The notes: a model not told the origin generated them from the sequence alone. Numbered from the stretch's first letter, positions 27,023 through 36,280 are shown. The stretch is 64,000 nt of DNA from Prevotella sp. (GCA_022486815.1 JAKVJW010000002.1:1-64000), one strand, 5' to 3'. A program made the numbers and translations.

Positions 27023-28588
27023 TTACATGGGCATGCATCCATGCTTCTTGGCAGGCAGGCTTTGACGCTTTGTTGCAAGTTGGGCCAATCCACGACAAAT
27101 GCGGAAACGTGTATTACGTGGTTCAATAACATCATCAATATACCCGAACTGAGCAGCCTGATAAGGGTTTGCAAAGGTATCTGTATATTCCTGTTCTTTT
27201 TCTGCAAGGAATGATTTGACATCTTCTCCTGCAGCTTTCTTGGCTTTTGCTTCTTTGCCGCAAAGAATGGCAACAGCACCGCTTCCACCCATAACAGCGA
27301 TTTCTGCAGAAGGCCATGCAAAGTTCAGGTCTGCGCGTAACTGCTTGCAACCCATTACAATATGACTTCCACCGTATGCTTTCCGCAAGGTGATAGTAAT
27401 CTTTGGCACAGTAGCCTCGCCGTATGCATAAAGGAGTTGTGCTCCATGCAGAATGACTGCATTGTATTCCTGACCGGTACCAGGAAGGAATCCAGGTACA
27501 TCAACAAGAGATACAACAGGAATATTGAAAGCATCACAGAAGCGGACGAACCGTGCTCCCTTGCGACTGGCATTGACATCCAGAACTCCTGCGTATGCAG
27601 CAGGCTGATTGGCAACTATGCCAACACTCTGTCCGTTAAAGCGAGCGAAACCTGTAATGATATTTTTTGCAAATTTAGGTTGGATTTCAAAGAATTCCCC
27701 ATCATCTGTGACGGCGGAAATAACTTTGTACATATCGTAAGCCTGATTCGGATCTTCAGGGATAATCTCGTTCAGAGAATCATCTTTCCGGTCAATCGGA
27801 TCTTCACATGCTATACGTGGAGCCTCTTCGGTATTATTGGAAGGAATATAAGAGAGCAGTGTTTTGATCAGTTCCATACACTCTTCTTCTGTCTTAGCCG
27901 TGAAATGTGTGACACCACTTTTAGAGGAATGTACACTCGCTCCGCCAAGATGTTCGGCATCAATATCTTCTCCGGTGACAGTCTTGACCACCTTAGGTCC
28001 GGTAAGGAACATATAGGAAGTACCTTCTGTCATAATAATGAAATCAGTCAGCGCTGGAGAATAAACAGCACCACCTGCACATGGCCCCATAATAGCACTG
28101 ATCTGTGGAATTACGCCACTGGCAAGAATGTTGCGCTCAAAGATTTCTCCATATCCGGCCAAGGCAGCTATACCTTCCTGAATACGTGCACCACCTGAAT
28201 CATTGATGCCAATAACAGGTGCTCCCATTTTCATGGCCATATCCATGACCTTACACATCTTCTGGGACATGGTCTCTGAGAGAGAGCCACCATGAACGGT
28301 AAAGTCCTGAGCATAGATATATACGAGACGACCGTCAATGGTTGCAGAACCTGCTACAACGCCATCACCATAGACTTGTTTCTTTTCCATGCCAAATTGA
28401 TGGCAGCGATGAAGTTTGAACATATCATATTCTTCAAAACTGCCTTCATCAACGAGCATATCAATACGCTCGCGGGCTGTATATTTCCCTCTTGCATGTT
28501 GCTTGTCAATGGCTTTCTGACCTCCTCCAAGACGAGCTTCCTCGCGCTTGGCAATCAGTTCTTTAATCTTTTCTACTTGTTTGCTCAT
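27023..28588 (-). CDS. mmdA: Carboxyltransferase subunit of methylmalonyl-CoA decarboxylase / propionyl-CoA carboxylase type
   Basis: The 521-residue protein is a crotonase-fold carboxyltransferase dimer of the AccD/MmdA group. The CoA-binding GGSLSETMSQKM and GINDSGGARIQEGI lie in the N-terminal half, and GPCAGGAVYSPA and YGGSHIVMGCK are also seen. The end RNTRFRICRGLAQLATK is the usual one. In succinate-to-propionate fermenters it decarboxylates methylmalonyl-CoA, which is made by a B12-dependent mutase. A -7 box lies 97 bases upstream. A carboxylase role is the alternative, since no membrane beta subunit is present. Confidence 0.88.
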   Translation of the reverse strand: MSKQVEKIKELIAKREEARLGGGQKAIDKQHARGKYTARERIDMLVDEGSFEEYDMFKLHRCHQFGMEKKQVYGDGVVAGSATIDGRLVYIYAQDFTVHGGSLSETMSQKMCKVMDMAMKMGAPVIGINDSGGARIQEGIAALAGYGEIFERNILASGVIPQISAIMGPCAGGAVYSPALTDFIIMTEGTSYMFLTGPKVVKTVTGEDIDAEHLGGASVHSSKSGVTHFTAKTEEECMELIKTLLSYIPSNNTEEAPRIACEDPIDRKDDSLNEIIPEDPNQAYDMYKVISAVTDDGEFFEIQPKFAKNIITGFARFNGQSVGIVANQPAAYAGVLDVNASRKGARFVRFCDAFNIPVVSLVDVPGFLPGTGQEYNAVILHGAQLLYAYGEATVPKITITLRKAYGGSHIVMGCKQLRADLNFAWPSAEIAVMGGSGAVAILCGKEAKAKKAAGEDVKSFLAEKEQEYTDTFANPYQAAQFGYIDDVIEPRNTRFRICRGLAQLATKRQSLPAKKHGCMPM

Positions 28589-28684
28589 AATATGGATTCT
28601 ATTATTTCAATATTATTATTTTCTACAATAACAGCTTTATAAAAGCATGACTTCCTCATGAATTTTCCTTCATGAAAGACCGTG

Positions 28685-28692
28685 CAAAGATA
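28685..28692 (-). promoter_or_regulatory. -7 box for the mmdA unit; rest of the 330-base gap empty
   Basis: CAAAGATA on the top strand reads TATCTTTG leftward, followed by CACGG. A short inverted repeat (CATGAATTTTCCTTCATG, about 28659-28676) lies in the leader. Nothing else is seen in 28589-28918. Confidence 0.65.
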
Positions 28693-28918
28693 ATAATAAT
28701 TCTTGAAATTCTGAGGATGTGGCTTGAAAATCTTCCAGATTTGGGTATCTGCAGGTTCATTTTCATCTCAATAAAAGAACATGGTTGCACATATTTATAA
28801 AAGTGTGCAAGAAATGGACTTAAAGATTGTTGTTTTTACATTTACGAAGAATAGAACTCTGTTCAGATATGACTATTGGGATGGAAAATCGATCTGTATA
28901 TCTGATTTTGATTTTCCA

Positions 28919-31135
28919 TCATAGTCTGATTATCTGTTTGATACCCTTAATGGTTTTTAACTTCCGGATCAAGGTATTTGTCTTTGACGCATCTCCAATC
29001 AAGACTTCTATGTTCCCTGAAAACAAACCGTCATGGCTATCTATGTTGATTGACCTCATCGTCAATTTGTCTTCTTTCGAAATAATATTTGCAATATTGC
29101 TGACAATCCCCAAATCATCATTACCTATAATACGAAGGGTAATGGTATACTGATGGGTTCCCTTTCCGGCCCATTTCGCCTTAACGATACGGTAACCAAA
29201 ACGTTTGCGTAATTCCGGGGCATTCGGACAGTTCATCCGATGGATTGTAATACCTCCGTTTACCGTGACAAAACCGAAAATAGGATCACCATAAATAGGG
29301 TGGCAGCATTTAGCGAGCTTATAATCAATGCCTTTCAGATCTTTGTCGATAGTCAAGACATCCTCATCACTCATCAGTGCTTCCTGGGCAGGATCCTCGA
29401 ATTCGAATTCCTCTGCACTTCTGGCTTCCTTCTGATTATTGATATTCAGGTCATGATCCCTGACTTCCTGATATTTTTCGATAATATCATTCGGATCCAA
29501 TCGACCGTCTGAGACATCTTTATAAAAATCGCTGATTTCCTTATAGCCTAATTTCTTGATCAAATGCCCCATGACACTTTCGTCAACAATCAACTTGCGG
29601 TTCTTGAACCGACGTTCAAGCAACTCCTTGGCATAGAGTCCGTCTTTAATCTGTGTTTCCTTGAGGGCAAGACGAATTTTGGATTTAGCTTTGCTTGTGT
29701 TGACATAATTCAACCAGTCATGCTTTGGTTTCTGATTATTCTGCGTGAGGATCTCAACCTGGTCTCCAGAATGCAATGTTTCCCTGAAATTGACTGCTTT
29801 GCCATTTATTCTTGCCCCGACACAGTGATTGCCTATATTCGAATGGATACGATAGGCTAAATCCAGTACGGTAGAACCTTTAGGGAGTTTCAACAGATCA
29901 CCTTTAGGTGTGAAGACATACACTTCGTCTTCATTCAGATCCATTCTGAACTGGTCCATGAGCTGGAGATTATCATTGCTCTCCAACGCTGACCGGATAT
30001 TGGCAAGCCATTCATCAATGGCTCCTTCGCTTTTGATGCCTTTATAACGCCAGTGCGCTGCTAAGCCATGCTCGGCAATTTCATCCATACGTTCAGTCCG
30101 GATCTGTACTTCAACCCATTTCTTTTCAGGTCCGAGTACTGTGATATGGAGACTCTCATAGCCATTTGATTTAGGCACACTTAACCAGTCTCTCAGTCGT
30201 TTTGGGTTAGGCTGGTACATATCCGTGACGATGGAATAGGCCTGCCAGCACTGCATCTTCTCCTGATTACGGGGAGAATCGAGTATGATACGGATAGCAA
30301 AGAGGTCATAGATTCCCTCAAATCCACACTTCTGTTTCTGCATTTTCTGCCAGATAGAGTGTATACTTTTAGTACGGCCTTTGATTCGAAATTTAAGTCC
30401 TGATGCTTCAAGCCTTTCTTTAACAGGTCTGATGAACTGGTCTATATATGCATCGCGCGCCTGTTTCGTCGCATTGAGTTTGTCCTTAATCATGTAATAA
30501 GCATCATGATTAAGGTATTTCAGACTCAGATCTTCCAGTTCCATTTTCAACCTGTACAGTCCAAGTTTATGGGCGAGAGGAGCATACAGATAACTGGCCT
30601 CTTCACTCACTTCCTGTCTGGCTTCAACGGCTTTTGTATCACGTATCTGGCGCATGACGTTTACCCGGTCAGCTATCATGATCAGGATAACACGCATATC
30701 CTCGGAAAAAGAAATCAGAAGGTTGCGAAAGTTATCACTCTCGATGACAGGATTTTTCTTATAAAGGTCGTGGATTCGGGCGAGTCCTCGGATAATATGT
30801 GCCGTACCGTCACCATATTGTTCACCCATTTGCTGAAGGGTATAATAGCCATTGATGACCCCCTGGTAAAGAATGATGGCCAGTACGCCGTCTCTTTTGA
30901 GTCCGATTTCATCAACTGCTATCTGGGCTGTCTGTAAGGCATGAAGGATAGGATTCAAACCGAAAACATCACGCTGAAAATGTTTGTTTTCGATTCCTTG
31001 CTTGATATATTGCTCTAGTTTCTCTATATCATCAGGCTTAAGAAAATTCCCGATAGTAGTTTGGAGATGATCAATGATACCAATTGCTTCTTTTCTCTCT
31101 TCTTCTGTAAAATTGAATTCTTCCTCGTTGTCCAT
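28919..31135 (-). CDS. relA: RelA-type (p)ppGpp synthetase with a changed hydrolase motif
   Basis: The 738-residue RSH protein makes the stringent-response alarmone. The synthetase domain has KSIHSIWQKM, YDLFAIRIILD and GYESLHITVLGPEKKWVEVQ, followed by the TGS domain (VYVFTPKGDLLKLPKGSTVL) and a C-terminal ACT region. In the N-terminal HD domain the position of the HDxxED hydrolase motif reads YQGVING (about 90-96), so hydrolysis should be lost. The enzyme is therefore like E. coli RelA and not like dual-function Rel. ATG 31135 is preferred over TTG 31141. A -7 box lies at 31163-31170. Confidence 0.9.
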   Translation of the reverse strand: MDNEEEFNFTEEERKEAIGIIDHLQTTIGNFLKPDDIEKLEQYIKQGIENKHFQRDVFGLNPILHALQTAQIAVDEIGLKRDGVLAIILYQGVINGYYTLQQMGEQYGDGTAHIIRGLARIHDLYKKNPVIESDNFRNLLISFSEDMRVILIMIADRVNVMRQIRDTKAVEARQEVSEEASYLYAPLAHKLGLYRLKMELEDLSLKYLNHDAYYMIKDKLNATKQARDAYIDQFIRPVKERLEASGLKFRIKGRTKSIHSIWQKMQKQKCGFEGIYDLFAIRIILDSPRNQEKMQCWQAYSIVTDMYQPNPKRLRDWLSVPKSNGYESLHITVLGPEKKWVEVQIRTERMDEIAEHGLAAHWRYKGIKSEGAIDEWLANIRSALESNDNLQLMDQFRMDLNEDEVYVFTPKGDLLKLPKGSTVLDLAYRIHSNIGNHCVGARINGKAVNFRETLHSGDQVEILTQNNQKPKHDWLNYVNTSKAKSKIRLALKETQIKDGLYAKELLERRFKNRKLIVDESVMGHLIKKLGYKEISDFYKDVSDGRLDPNDIIEKYQEVRDHDLNINNQKEARSAEEFEFEDPAQEALMSDEDVLTIDKDLKGIDYKLAKCCHPIYGDPIFGFVTVNGGITIHRMNCPNAPELRKRFGYRIVKAKWAGKGTHQYTITLRIIGNDDLGIVSNIANIISKEDKLTMRSINIDSHDGLFSGNIEVLIGDASKTNTLIRKLKTIKGIKQIIRL

Positions 31136-31162
31136 GCGCAAGTTTGAGCTAATTTCTATGGC

Positions 31163-31170
31163 AAAGATAC
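31163..31170 (-). promoter_or_regulatory. -7 box for the relA-type gene
   Basis: CAAAGATA on the top strand reads TATCTTTG leftward, 27 bases before the ATG at 31135. Confidence 0.6.
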
Positions 31171-31211
31171 TGTTTTTTATTGAAAGATTTCCTTTTTTCA
31201 GAAAAAGTAAC

Positions 31212-31219
31212 TATATTTG
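31212..31219 (+). promoter_or_regulatory. -7 box for the DUF4301 gene
   Basis: TATATTTG lies 27 bases before the ATG at 31247 and is divergent from the relA box about 40 bases away. Confidence 0.6.
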
Positions 31220-31246
31220 TCCTAGCTAACCACAAAAGTTAATGTC

Positions 31247-32764
31247 ATGCTAGATCTTGAAGACTTAAAACAAATATCTGCAAAAGGTATCAGTGTAGAA
31301 CAAGTCAACCATCAGTTGGATGAAATCAAGAACGGCTTTCCTTTTCTCCGTCTGGACTCAGCTGCAGCAGTAGGGAAGGGGATTCTGGTTCCAGATCCTG
31401 AAGAAGTTGAAACTTACTCCCATGCTTGGGAAGACTATAAAAGAAACGGACATCAGATTGTGAAGTTTGTACCGGCTTCCGGTGCGGCAAGTAGAATGTT
31501 CAAGAATTTATTTGCCTTTCTCAATGCGGATTATGATATACCTGTTACAGATTTTGAGAAGGTCTTTTTTGCAGGTCTATCTGATTTTGCCTTTTTTGAT
31601 TCTTTGAATGCCCAGTGCAAGAAGAATGAAGGAAAGGATATCAGTCAATTGATCAAGGACGGAAAATATAAGGCTATCGTATCTAACCTCCTGGAGAAAA
31701 AAGGACTCAATTACGGGCAGATGCCTAAAGGATTACTCCTTTTCCACAAATACGCTGATGGACCTCGTACGCCAATGGAAGAGCATCTGGTAGAAGCTGC
31801 TTTGTATGCTTCTTCTGCAGGAAAGGCACATATACATTTTACGGTCAGTCATGATCATTTAGCTCTTTTCAAGAAGAAAGTTGCAGAGAAGGCCGGTAAG
31901 TATGCAGAAAAGTATCATATCAAGTATGATATTACTTTTTCAGAACAAAAGCCTTCAACAGACACAATAGCTGCTAATCCGGATGGAATGCCTTTCCGGA
32001 ATGACGACGGTTCATTACTGTTTCGTCCGGGTGGTCATGGGGCATTGATAGAAAACTTGAATGATATTGATGCTGATGTCATATTCATAAAGAATATTGA
32101 TAATGTGGTCCCGGATCGTTTGAAAGGTGAGACCGTAAAATGGAAGGGTGTACTGGCAGGAGTGTTGGTCACTCTTCAGAAGAAAATGTTTTCCTATCTG
32201 CAACTGCTTGATGAGGGAGAATACAATCATGACCAACTTGAAGAGATCATTCGCTTTCTGCAACGTGACCTTGGTTGCCGTAAACTCGATATCAAGGAAC
32301 TTGAAGATGCGGAGTTGGTCATTTATTTGAAAGAGAAGCTCAATCGTCCTATTCGTGTTTGTGGAGTAGTGAAAAATATAGGTGAACCTGGAGGTGGTCC
32401 ATTTATCGCTTATAATCAGGATGGTACGGTCAGTCTTCAAATTCTGGAATCCTCACAGATCAATCCGGAAGATCCGGTAGCAGTCCGGATGTTCAAGCAA
32501 GGCACTCATTTTAATCCCGTTGATATTGTCTGTGCAACGAAAGATGAGAAAGGCAATTCTTTTCATCTGCAGGACTATGTGGATTATTCTACCGGCTTTG
32601 TAAGTAATAAGAGCAAGAACGGACACGATTTGAAAGCCTTGGAACTTCCGGGACTTTGGAATGGAGCTATGAGCGACTGGAATACAGTTTTTGTTGAAGT
32701 TCCCTTGATTACCTTCAATCCGGTTAAGAACGTTAACGACCTTCTCAAAGAAGTGCATCAATAA
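31247..32764 (+). CDS. DUF4301 family protein
   Basis: The 505-residue soluble protein matches the Bacteroidetes DUF4301 family by length and by its opening (DLKQISAKGISVEQVNHQLD, then FPFLRLDSAAAVGKGI). Other patches are KFVPASGAASRMFKNLF, MPKGLLLFHKYADGPRTPM, NPDGMPFRNDDGSLLFRPGG and DVIFIKNIDNVVPDR. These resemble nucleotide-sugar pyrophosphorylase-type glycine-rich and sugar-site motifs, so a nucleotidyltransferase fold is possible. No function is established to my knowledge. It is transcribed alone. Confidence 0.85.
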   Translation: MLDLEDLKQISAKGISVEQVNHQLDEIKNGFPFLRLDSAAAVGKGILVPDPEEVETYSHAWEDYKRNGHQIVKFVPASGAASRMFKNLFAFLNADYDIPVTDFEKVFFAGLSDFAFFDSLNAQCKKNEGKDISQLIKDGKYKAIVSNLLEKKGLNYGQMPKGLLLFHKYADGPRTPMEEHLVEAALYASSAGKAHIHFTVSHDHLALFKKKVAEKAGKYAEKYHIKYDITFSEQKPSTDTIAANPDGMPFRNDDGSLLFRPGGHGALIENLNDIDADVIFIKNIDNVVPDRLKGETVKWKGVLAGVLVTLQKKMFSYLQLLDEGEYNHDQLEEIIRFLQRDLGCRKLDIKELEDAELVIYLKEKLNRPIRVCGVVKNIGEPGGGPFIAYNQDGTVSLQILESSQINPEDPVAVRMFKQGTHFNPVDIVCATKDEKGNSFHLQDYVDYSTGFVSNKSKNGHDLKALELPGLWNGAMSDWNTVFVEVPLITFNPVKNVNDLLKEVHQ

Positions 32765-32768
32765 AATA

Positions 32769-32811
32769 AAATCCTCCCCTTCTTAATAATTACGTAAGAA
32801 GAGGAGGATTT
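32769..32811. terminator. Bidirectional terminator between the DUF4301 and sigma-factor genes
   Basis: AAATCCTCC... (32769-32785) pairs with ...GGAGGATTT (32795-32811) in a 17-base stem with one mismatch between convergent genes. Confidence 0.75.
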
Positions 32812-32843
32812 ATTGACTATGCAATATAGTCGGAAACAGTTTT

Positions 32844-33719
32844 TTATCCTAAATATTTTGTAAGGATTTTTGCATAGCCACTGTTCCGTATTTTCATTAT
32901 ACTTTTCTCACGGATCTGCCGAACCCTTTCTCTTGACAGTCCGTAGTTTTCACCGATTTCCTCAAGCCCTTGTTGTGAACATCCGATACCAAAACTCTTT
33001 TTGATAATAGAAATTTCACGAGGTCTGAGAACTTGGTTCAAGATGGAATCAATATCATAGTTCATGGATTCTTCGTCAGCTTTTTTATCCGTCCGTGTAT
33101 CATCATCGTCAGAAGAAAGCATGTCAGCCATGGAATTATCGTCGTCATCACTAAAAGGAGCATCAATACTCATCTCGTGATTGTCAGCTTTCATGGCTTT
33201 ATCTATTTTGTCAATATTAATATCTGTCAGTTCTGCCAACTCATCAGCAGAAGGCTTACGCTGATACTTTTGTTCGAAATTGGATATTTCTGAGTTGATC
33301 TTTGATAGTGCACCTACTTGATTCAATGGTAAACGAACCATTCTACTTTGCTCAGCCAAAGCCTGCATGATACTCTGGCGAATCCACCATACTGCGTATG
33401 AAATAAATTTAAAACCACGAGTTTCATCAAATTTCTCTGCAGCCTTTACAAGTCCGATATTGCCTTCATCTATAAGATCAGTAAGGGATAATCCTTTATG
33501 TTGATATTGTTTGGCAACGGAAACTACAAAGCGCAAGTTTGCCCGTACCAATTTGTCTTTAGCACGGTCTCCAACCTTTCCACCTTTTTTAATTTCGCGG
33601 GCAAGTTGTGTTTCTTCATCTATCGAAATCATAGGAATACGTCCGATTTCTACCAGATAGTTATTCAATGATTCACTAGCACGGTTTGTTATACTTTTCT
33701 GAATCTTCAGTTGTCTCAT
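32844..33719 (-). CDS. Primary-type (group 1/2) sigma-70 factor, copy A
   Basis: The 291-residue sigma factor lacks region 1.1, as is normal in Bacteroidetes. It has region 1.2 (LNNYLVEIGRIPMISIDEE), a well-kept region 2 (LRFVVSVAKQYQ, DLIDEGNIGLVKAAEKFDE, FKFISYAVWWIRQSI), region 3 and region 4 with the helix-turn-helix YGLSRERVRQIREKS. An acidic, Asp-rich loop (about 188-205) lies before region 4. A closely related paralogue lies 360 bases upstream. Which one, if either, is the housekeeping RpoD cannot be told from sequence alone. The gene has its own terminator. Confidence 0.88.
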   Translation of the reverse strand: MRQLKIQKSITNRASESLNNYLVEIGRIPMISIDEETQLAREIKKGGKVGDRAKDKLVRANLRFVVSVAKQYQHKGLSLTDLIDEGNIGLVKAAEKFDETRGFKFISYAVWWIRQSIMQALAEQSRMVRLPLNQVGALSKINSEISNFEQKYQRKPSADELAELTDINIDKIDKAMKADNHEMSIDAPFSDDDDNSMADMLSSDDDDTRTDKKADEESMNYDIDSILNQVLRPREISIIKKSFGIGCSQQGLEEIGENYGLSRERVRQIREKSIMKIRNSGYAKILTKYLG

Positions 33720-34034
33720 ATTTTTAGTTTTTACAAAAGGTTATAACCACAAAAAGCGTACCAGAATGTTATTACTCTCTTCTATATGAAAAATGTTTAT
33801 CATCATAGTAATAAACGCTTAAATAGCTAACTTATTACCATCAGATAGTAGATTTAGACTAATAATTATCAATAATTAACTTAATTTTGCGAGGTTGTGT
33901 CCTTTATGACATAATCAAGAAATAAAAGAGGACCTTTTACAAGTTACATTAAGGTAAATAAGGCTTTTATGGTAATGAATCAGTTAAAAAAGTTGCATTA
34001 TCTTTTATAATGCATAATTAAGGTTGAAATCAAA
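33720..34034. other. Gap between the two sigma genes
   Basis: This AT-rich stretch must hold the copy A promoter, but no clear leftward TAnnTTTG is visible. On the top strand TAATTTTG (33892-33899) is followed by a weak stem (TCCTTT with AAAGAGGA), which could start a short rightward RNA. Confidence 0.3.
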
Positions 34035-34072
34035 AAACACTTGATGAATTCTTTTGTTTTCATCAAGTGTTT
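34035..34072 (-). terminator. Terminator of sigma copy B
   Basis: AAACACTTGATGA (34035-34047) and TCATCAAGTGTTT (34060-34072) form a perfect 13-base stem 8 bases after the copy B stop. A run of six T follows leftward, so the two sigma genes are separate transcripts. Confidence 0.85.
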
Positions 34073-34079
34073 CCTTATA

Positions 34080-34958
34080 TTATCCCAGATATTTCATCAG
34101 GATTTTAGCATTACCACTTTCTCTGATCTTGGCAATACTTTTTTCCCGGATCTGTCGTACACGCTCACGTGTAAGTCCGAATTCCTCACCAATTTCCTCG
34201 AGTCCTCTCTCATGGCAACCGATACCAAAGCAAGCCTTCAGTATTTTCAGTTCACGATCTTTAAGCACTCCATTCAAGACTTTGTCCAAGTCAATTTTCA
34301 TAGACTCATAATCGACTTGACGGTCAGTTCTTGAATCACTGCCGGATGCCAGGACATCAGCCATAGAGTTGTCATCGTCATCTCCAAAAGGAGCGTCAAT
34401 GCTCATGTGATGAGAATCGGCATTCAGACTCTGCTCGATTTTGATTTCATCCATGTGCAAGATTTCCGAGAGCTCCTGTACAGAAGGGCGGCGGTTATTC
34501 TTTTGAACGAATTTGCTGGTAGCCTGACTGATTTTACTCACGGCTCCTACCTGGTTCAATGGCAGACGGACAATACGACTCTGCTCTGCAATTGCCTGCA
34601 TGATGCTTTGACGGATCCACCAGACTGCATAAGAGATAAATTTGAAGCCTCGGGTTTCGTCAAATTTCTCAGCAGCTTTGACTAATCCGATATTACCTTC
34701 ATCAATGAGGTCTGTCAGAGAAAGTCCTTGATGTTGATATTGTTTAGCCACAGAAACTACAAATCGAAGATTTGCACGTACAAGCTTTTCTTTAGCCCGT
34801 TCACCTCCTCTTCCACCTTTCCTGATCTTTTCAGCCAGTTCGATTTCATCATCTACGGTGATCATCGGCTCACGCGCAATCTCTGCCAGGTACTTGTCAA
34901 GAGCCTCGCTAGAACGATTTGTAATACTTCTGTTTATTTTCAGTTGTCTCATTCCCAT
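34080..34958 (-). CDS. Primary-type (group 1/2) sigma-70 factor, copy B
   Basis: The 292-residue factor aligns with copy A from end to end, including the start MRQLKI, region 2 (FKFISYAVWWIRQSIMQA), the acidic loop SIDAPFGDDDDNSMAD and the final helix-turn-helix FGLTRERVRQIREKS. It differs most in region 3 and in the linker around residues 185-225. Translation may begin at ATG 34952, which matches copy A, or at 34958. The pair probably arose by tandem duplication. Known Bacteroidetes primary factors read LTKANLRF where both copies have LVRANLRF. Confidence 0.88.
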   Translation of the reverse strand: MGMRQLKINRSITNRSSEALDKYLAEIAREPMITVDDEIELAEKIRKGGRGGERAKEKLVRANLRFVVSVAKQYQHQGLSLTDLIDEGNIGLVKAAEKFDETRGFKFISYAVWWIRQSIMQAIAEQSRIVRLPLNQVGAVSKISQATSKFVQKNNRRPSVQELSEILHMDEIKIEQSLNADSHHMSIDAPFGDDDDNSMADVLASGSDSRTDRQVDYESMKIDLDKVLNGVLKDRELKILKACFGIGCHERGLEEIGEEFGLTRERVRQIREKSIAKIRESGNAKILMKYLG

Positions 34959-35156
34959 TACCTCAAACTATCTTTTTTTGATATCCTATTGTGTGTACAC
35001 CACATTTCTATGTACTCCATTCAAAATGCGAATGCAAAATTAGTAAATAAAATTGATACCTTTGTCAATAAATGAGAATTTCTTACCTTTTAATAGAAGA
35101 GATTGTATTCTTTTTACTTTTTTCAAGTATTCCTCCATCGTTCTTTGTTTTTTTTC

Positions 35157-35164
35157 TATCTTTG
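35157..35164 (+). promoter_or_regulatory. -7 box for the deoxynucleoside kinase
   Basis: TATCTTTG followed by CAATAA, 22 bases before the GTG start at 35187. Confidence 0.65.
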
Positions 35165-35186
35165 CAATAATCAAATATAGGAAAAA

Positions 35187-35831
35187 GTGCATATAGCCAT
35201 AGCTGGAAATATAGGTGCGGGGAAGACTACGCTGACGCAAATGTTAGCCAAACGTTACGGATGGCAAGCTCATTATGAGTCGATAGATGACAATCCTTAC
35301 CTGGAGGATTATTATAGAGACATGAAACGCTGGTCGTTTAATACCCAAATTTATTTCTTGAGTAAGCATTTTAAGGATGTAATAGAAATCTCTAATAGCA
35401 AAGATACGATTGTACAGGATCGTACAATTTTTGAAGATGCCCGGATATTCGCTCCGAACCTCCATGATATGGGACTGATGAGTGATTGTGATTTTGCTAC
35501 TTATTCAGACCTTTATGATTTGATGTTGTCTTTGATAAAATTGCCTGATTTATTGATTTATATACGTTCTTCTGTATCGACGTTGGTCGATCATATCGAA
35601 AAACGTGCAAGAGAATATGAAAAGGGAATTCGTATTAATTACCTGAAGGGACTCAATGAACGGTATGAAAATTGGATTAAAGGTTATAAGGGAAATCTGA
35701 TGATTGTTGACGGTGACCATATTCATTTTGAAGAAAGCATTGAAAACTTTAGGAAAATAACAGACCGTATTGACAGTGAACTGTTCGGCTTGTTTCCATT
35801 AAAAGAGGATTCTGCTCCGACTAGATTCTGA
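35187..35831 (+). CDS. Deoxynucleoside kinase
   Basis: The 214-residue enzyme belongs to the dNK/dGK/dAK fold and salvages deoxynucleosides by 5'-phosphorylation. The P-loop is AGNIGAGKTT (about 6-15); the substrate-site region reads QDRTIFEDARIFA (about 74-86); the lid has RAREYEKGIR (about 136-145). The start is a GTG at 35187, placed just before the P-loop strand. The specific base cannot be assigned. The gene is followed by the B12 locus but is not related to it. Confidence 0.88.
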   Translation: MHIAIAGNIGAGKTTLTQMLAKRYGWQAHYESIDDNPYLEDYYRDMKRWSFNTQIYFLSKHFKDVIEISNSKDTIVQDRTIFEDARIFAPNLHDMGLMSDCDFATYSDLYDLMLSLIKLPDLLIYIRSSVSTLVDHIEKRAREYEKGIRINYLKGLNERYENWIKGYKGNLMIVDGDHIHFEESIENFRKITDRIDSELFGLFPLKEDSAPTRF

Positions 35832-36071
35832 AACAGGAACACCTTATTAATATGAGAATAATTGACTGCATGCTTGGGATCATGCTTCTCCTGAAAAATA
35901 AAAGAGAGATAGAAGGCATCTGAAAAACAAGATCTGGTCATGAATGATTTTTTAGTATAAATCAGTTTGTTAAATGATTTTTTATCCATAGTTCAATAGA
36001 TTTCATGGGATGTGAGAGGTTATGGATATAGGAAAAATCATTTTCTAATAGAATTAAGCAATCAGAAAAAG

Positions 36072-36113
36072 GCAAAGGTACGATAAAAATCCAATTATAT
36101 TATGTACCTTTGC
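36072..36113. promoter_or_regulatory. Inverted repeat enclosing the B12-locus promoter, with promoter boxes in both directions
   Basis: GCAAAGGTAC (36072-36081) and GTACCTTTGC (36104-36113) are perfect inverted copies 22 bases apart. The right arm holds the rightward -7 box TACCTTTG (36105-36112) at the start of the riboswitch transcript. The left arm holds the same box facing left (36073-36080). In 35832-36071 nothing else clear is seen. Confidence 0.6.
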
Positions 36114-36116
36114 AAT

Positions 36117-36280
36117 GACGATTGGTTCATATACCATTGATTAAAAAGGGAATCAGGTGAAATACCTGAACAGTCCCGCTGCTGTAAGCAGCCTTTTTGA
36201 GGCAGAACATTGTCCACTGGCATTTGCCGGGAAGGAAGTTCTGTTATTTAGGTTGCAAGTCAGAAGACCTGCCGGTTGTC
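36117..36280 (+). promoter_or_regulatory. Cobalamin riboswitch
   Basis: The aptamer begins at the predicted transcript start. P1 pairs GACGATTGGT (36117-36126) with GCCGGTTGTC (36271-36280), using several G-U pairs. Inside are GGGAATCAGGTGAAA, then ACCTGAACAGTCCCGC, the P5/P6 part GCTGCTGTAAGCAGC, CCACTGG..CCGGGAAGG, and the B12 box AAGTCAGAAGACCTGCC (36258-36274). These are the conserved parts of the AdoCbl-type family. The 67 bases to the btuB start show no T-tailed terminator, so control of translation is likely. Confidence 0.95.

Noticed and set aside
35723..35989. Leftward 88-residue frame after the deoxynucleoside kinase
   Set aside because: It overlaps the kinase gene on the opposite strand and has no recognisable features. 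The leftward box at 36073 is weak support only.
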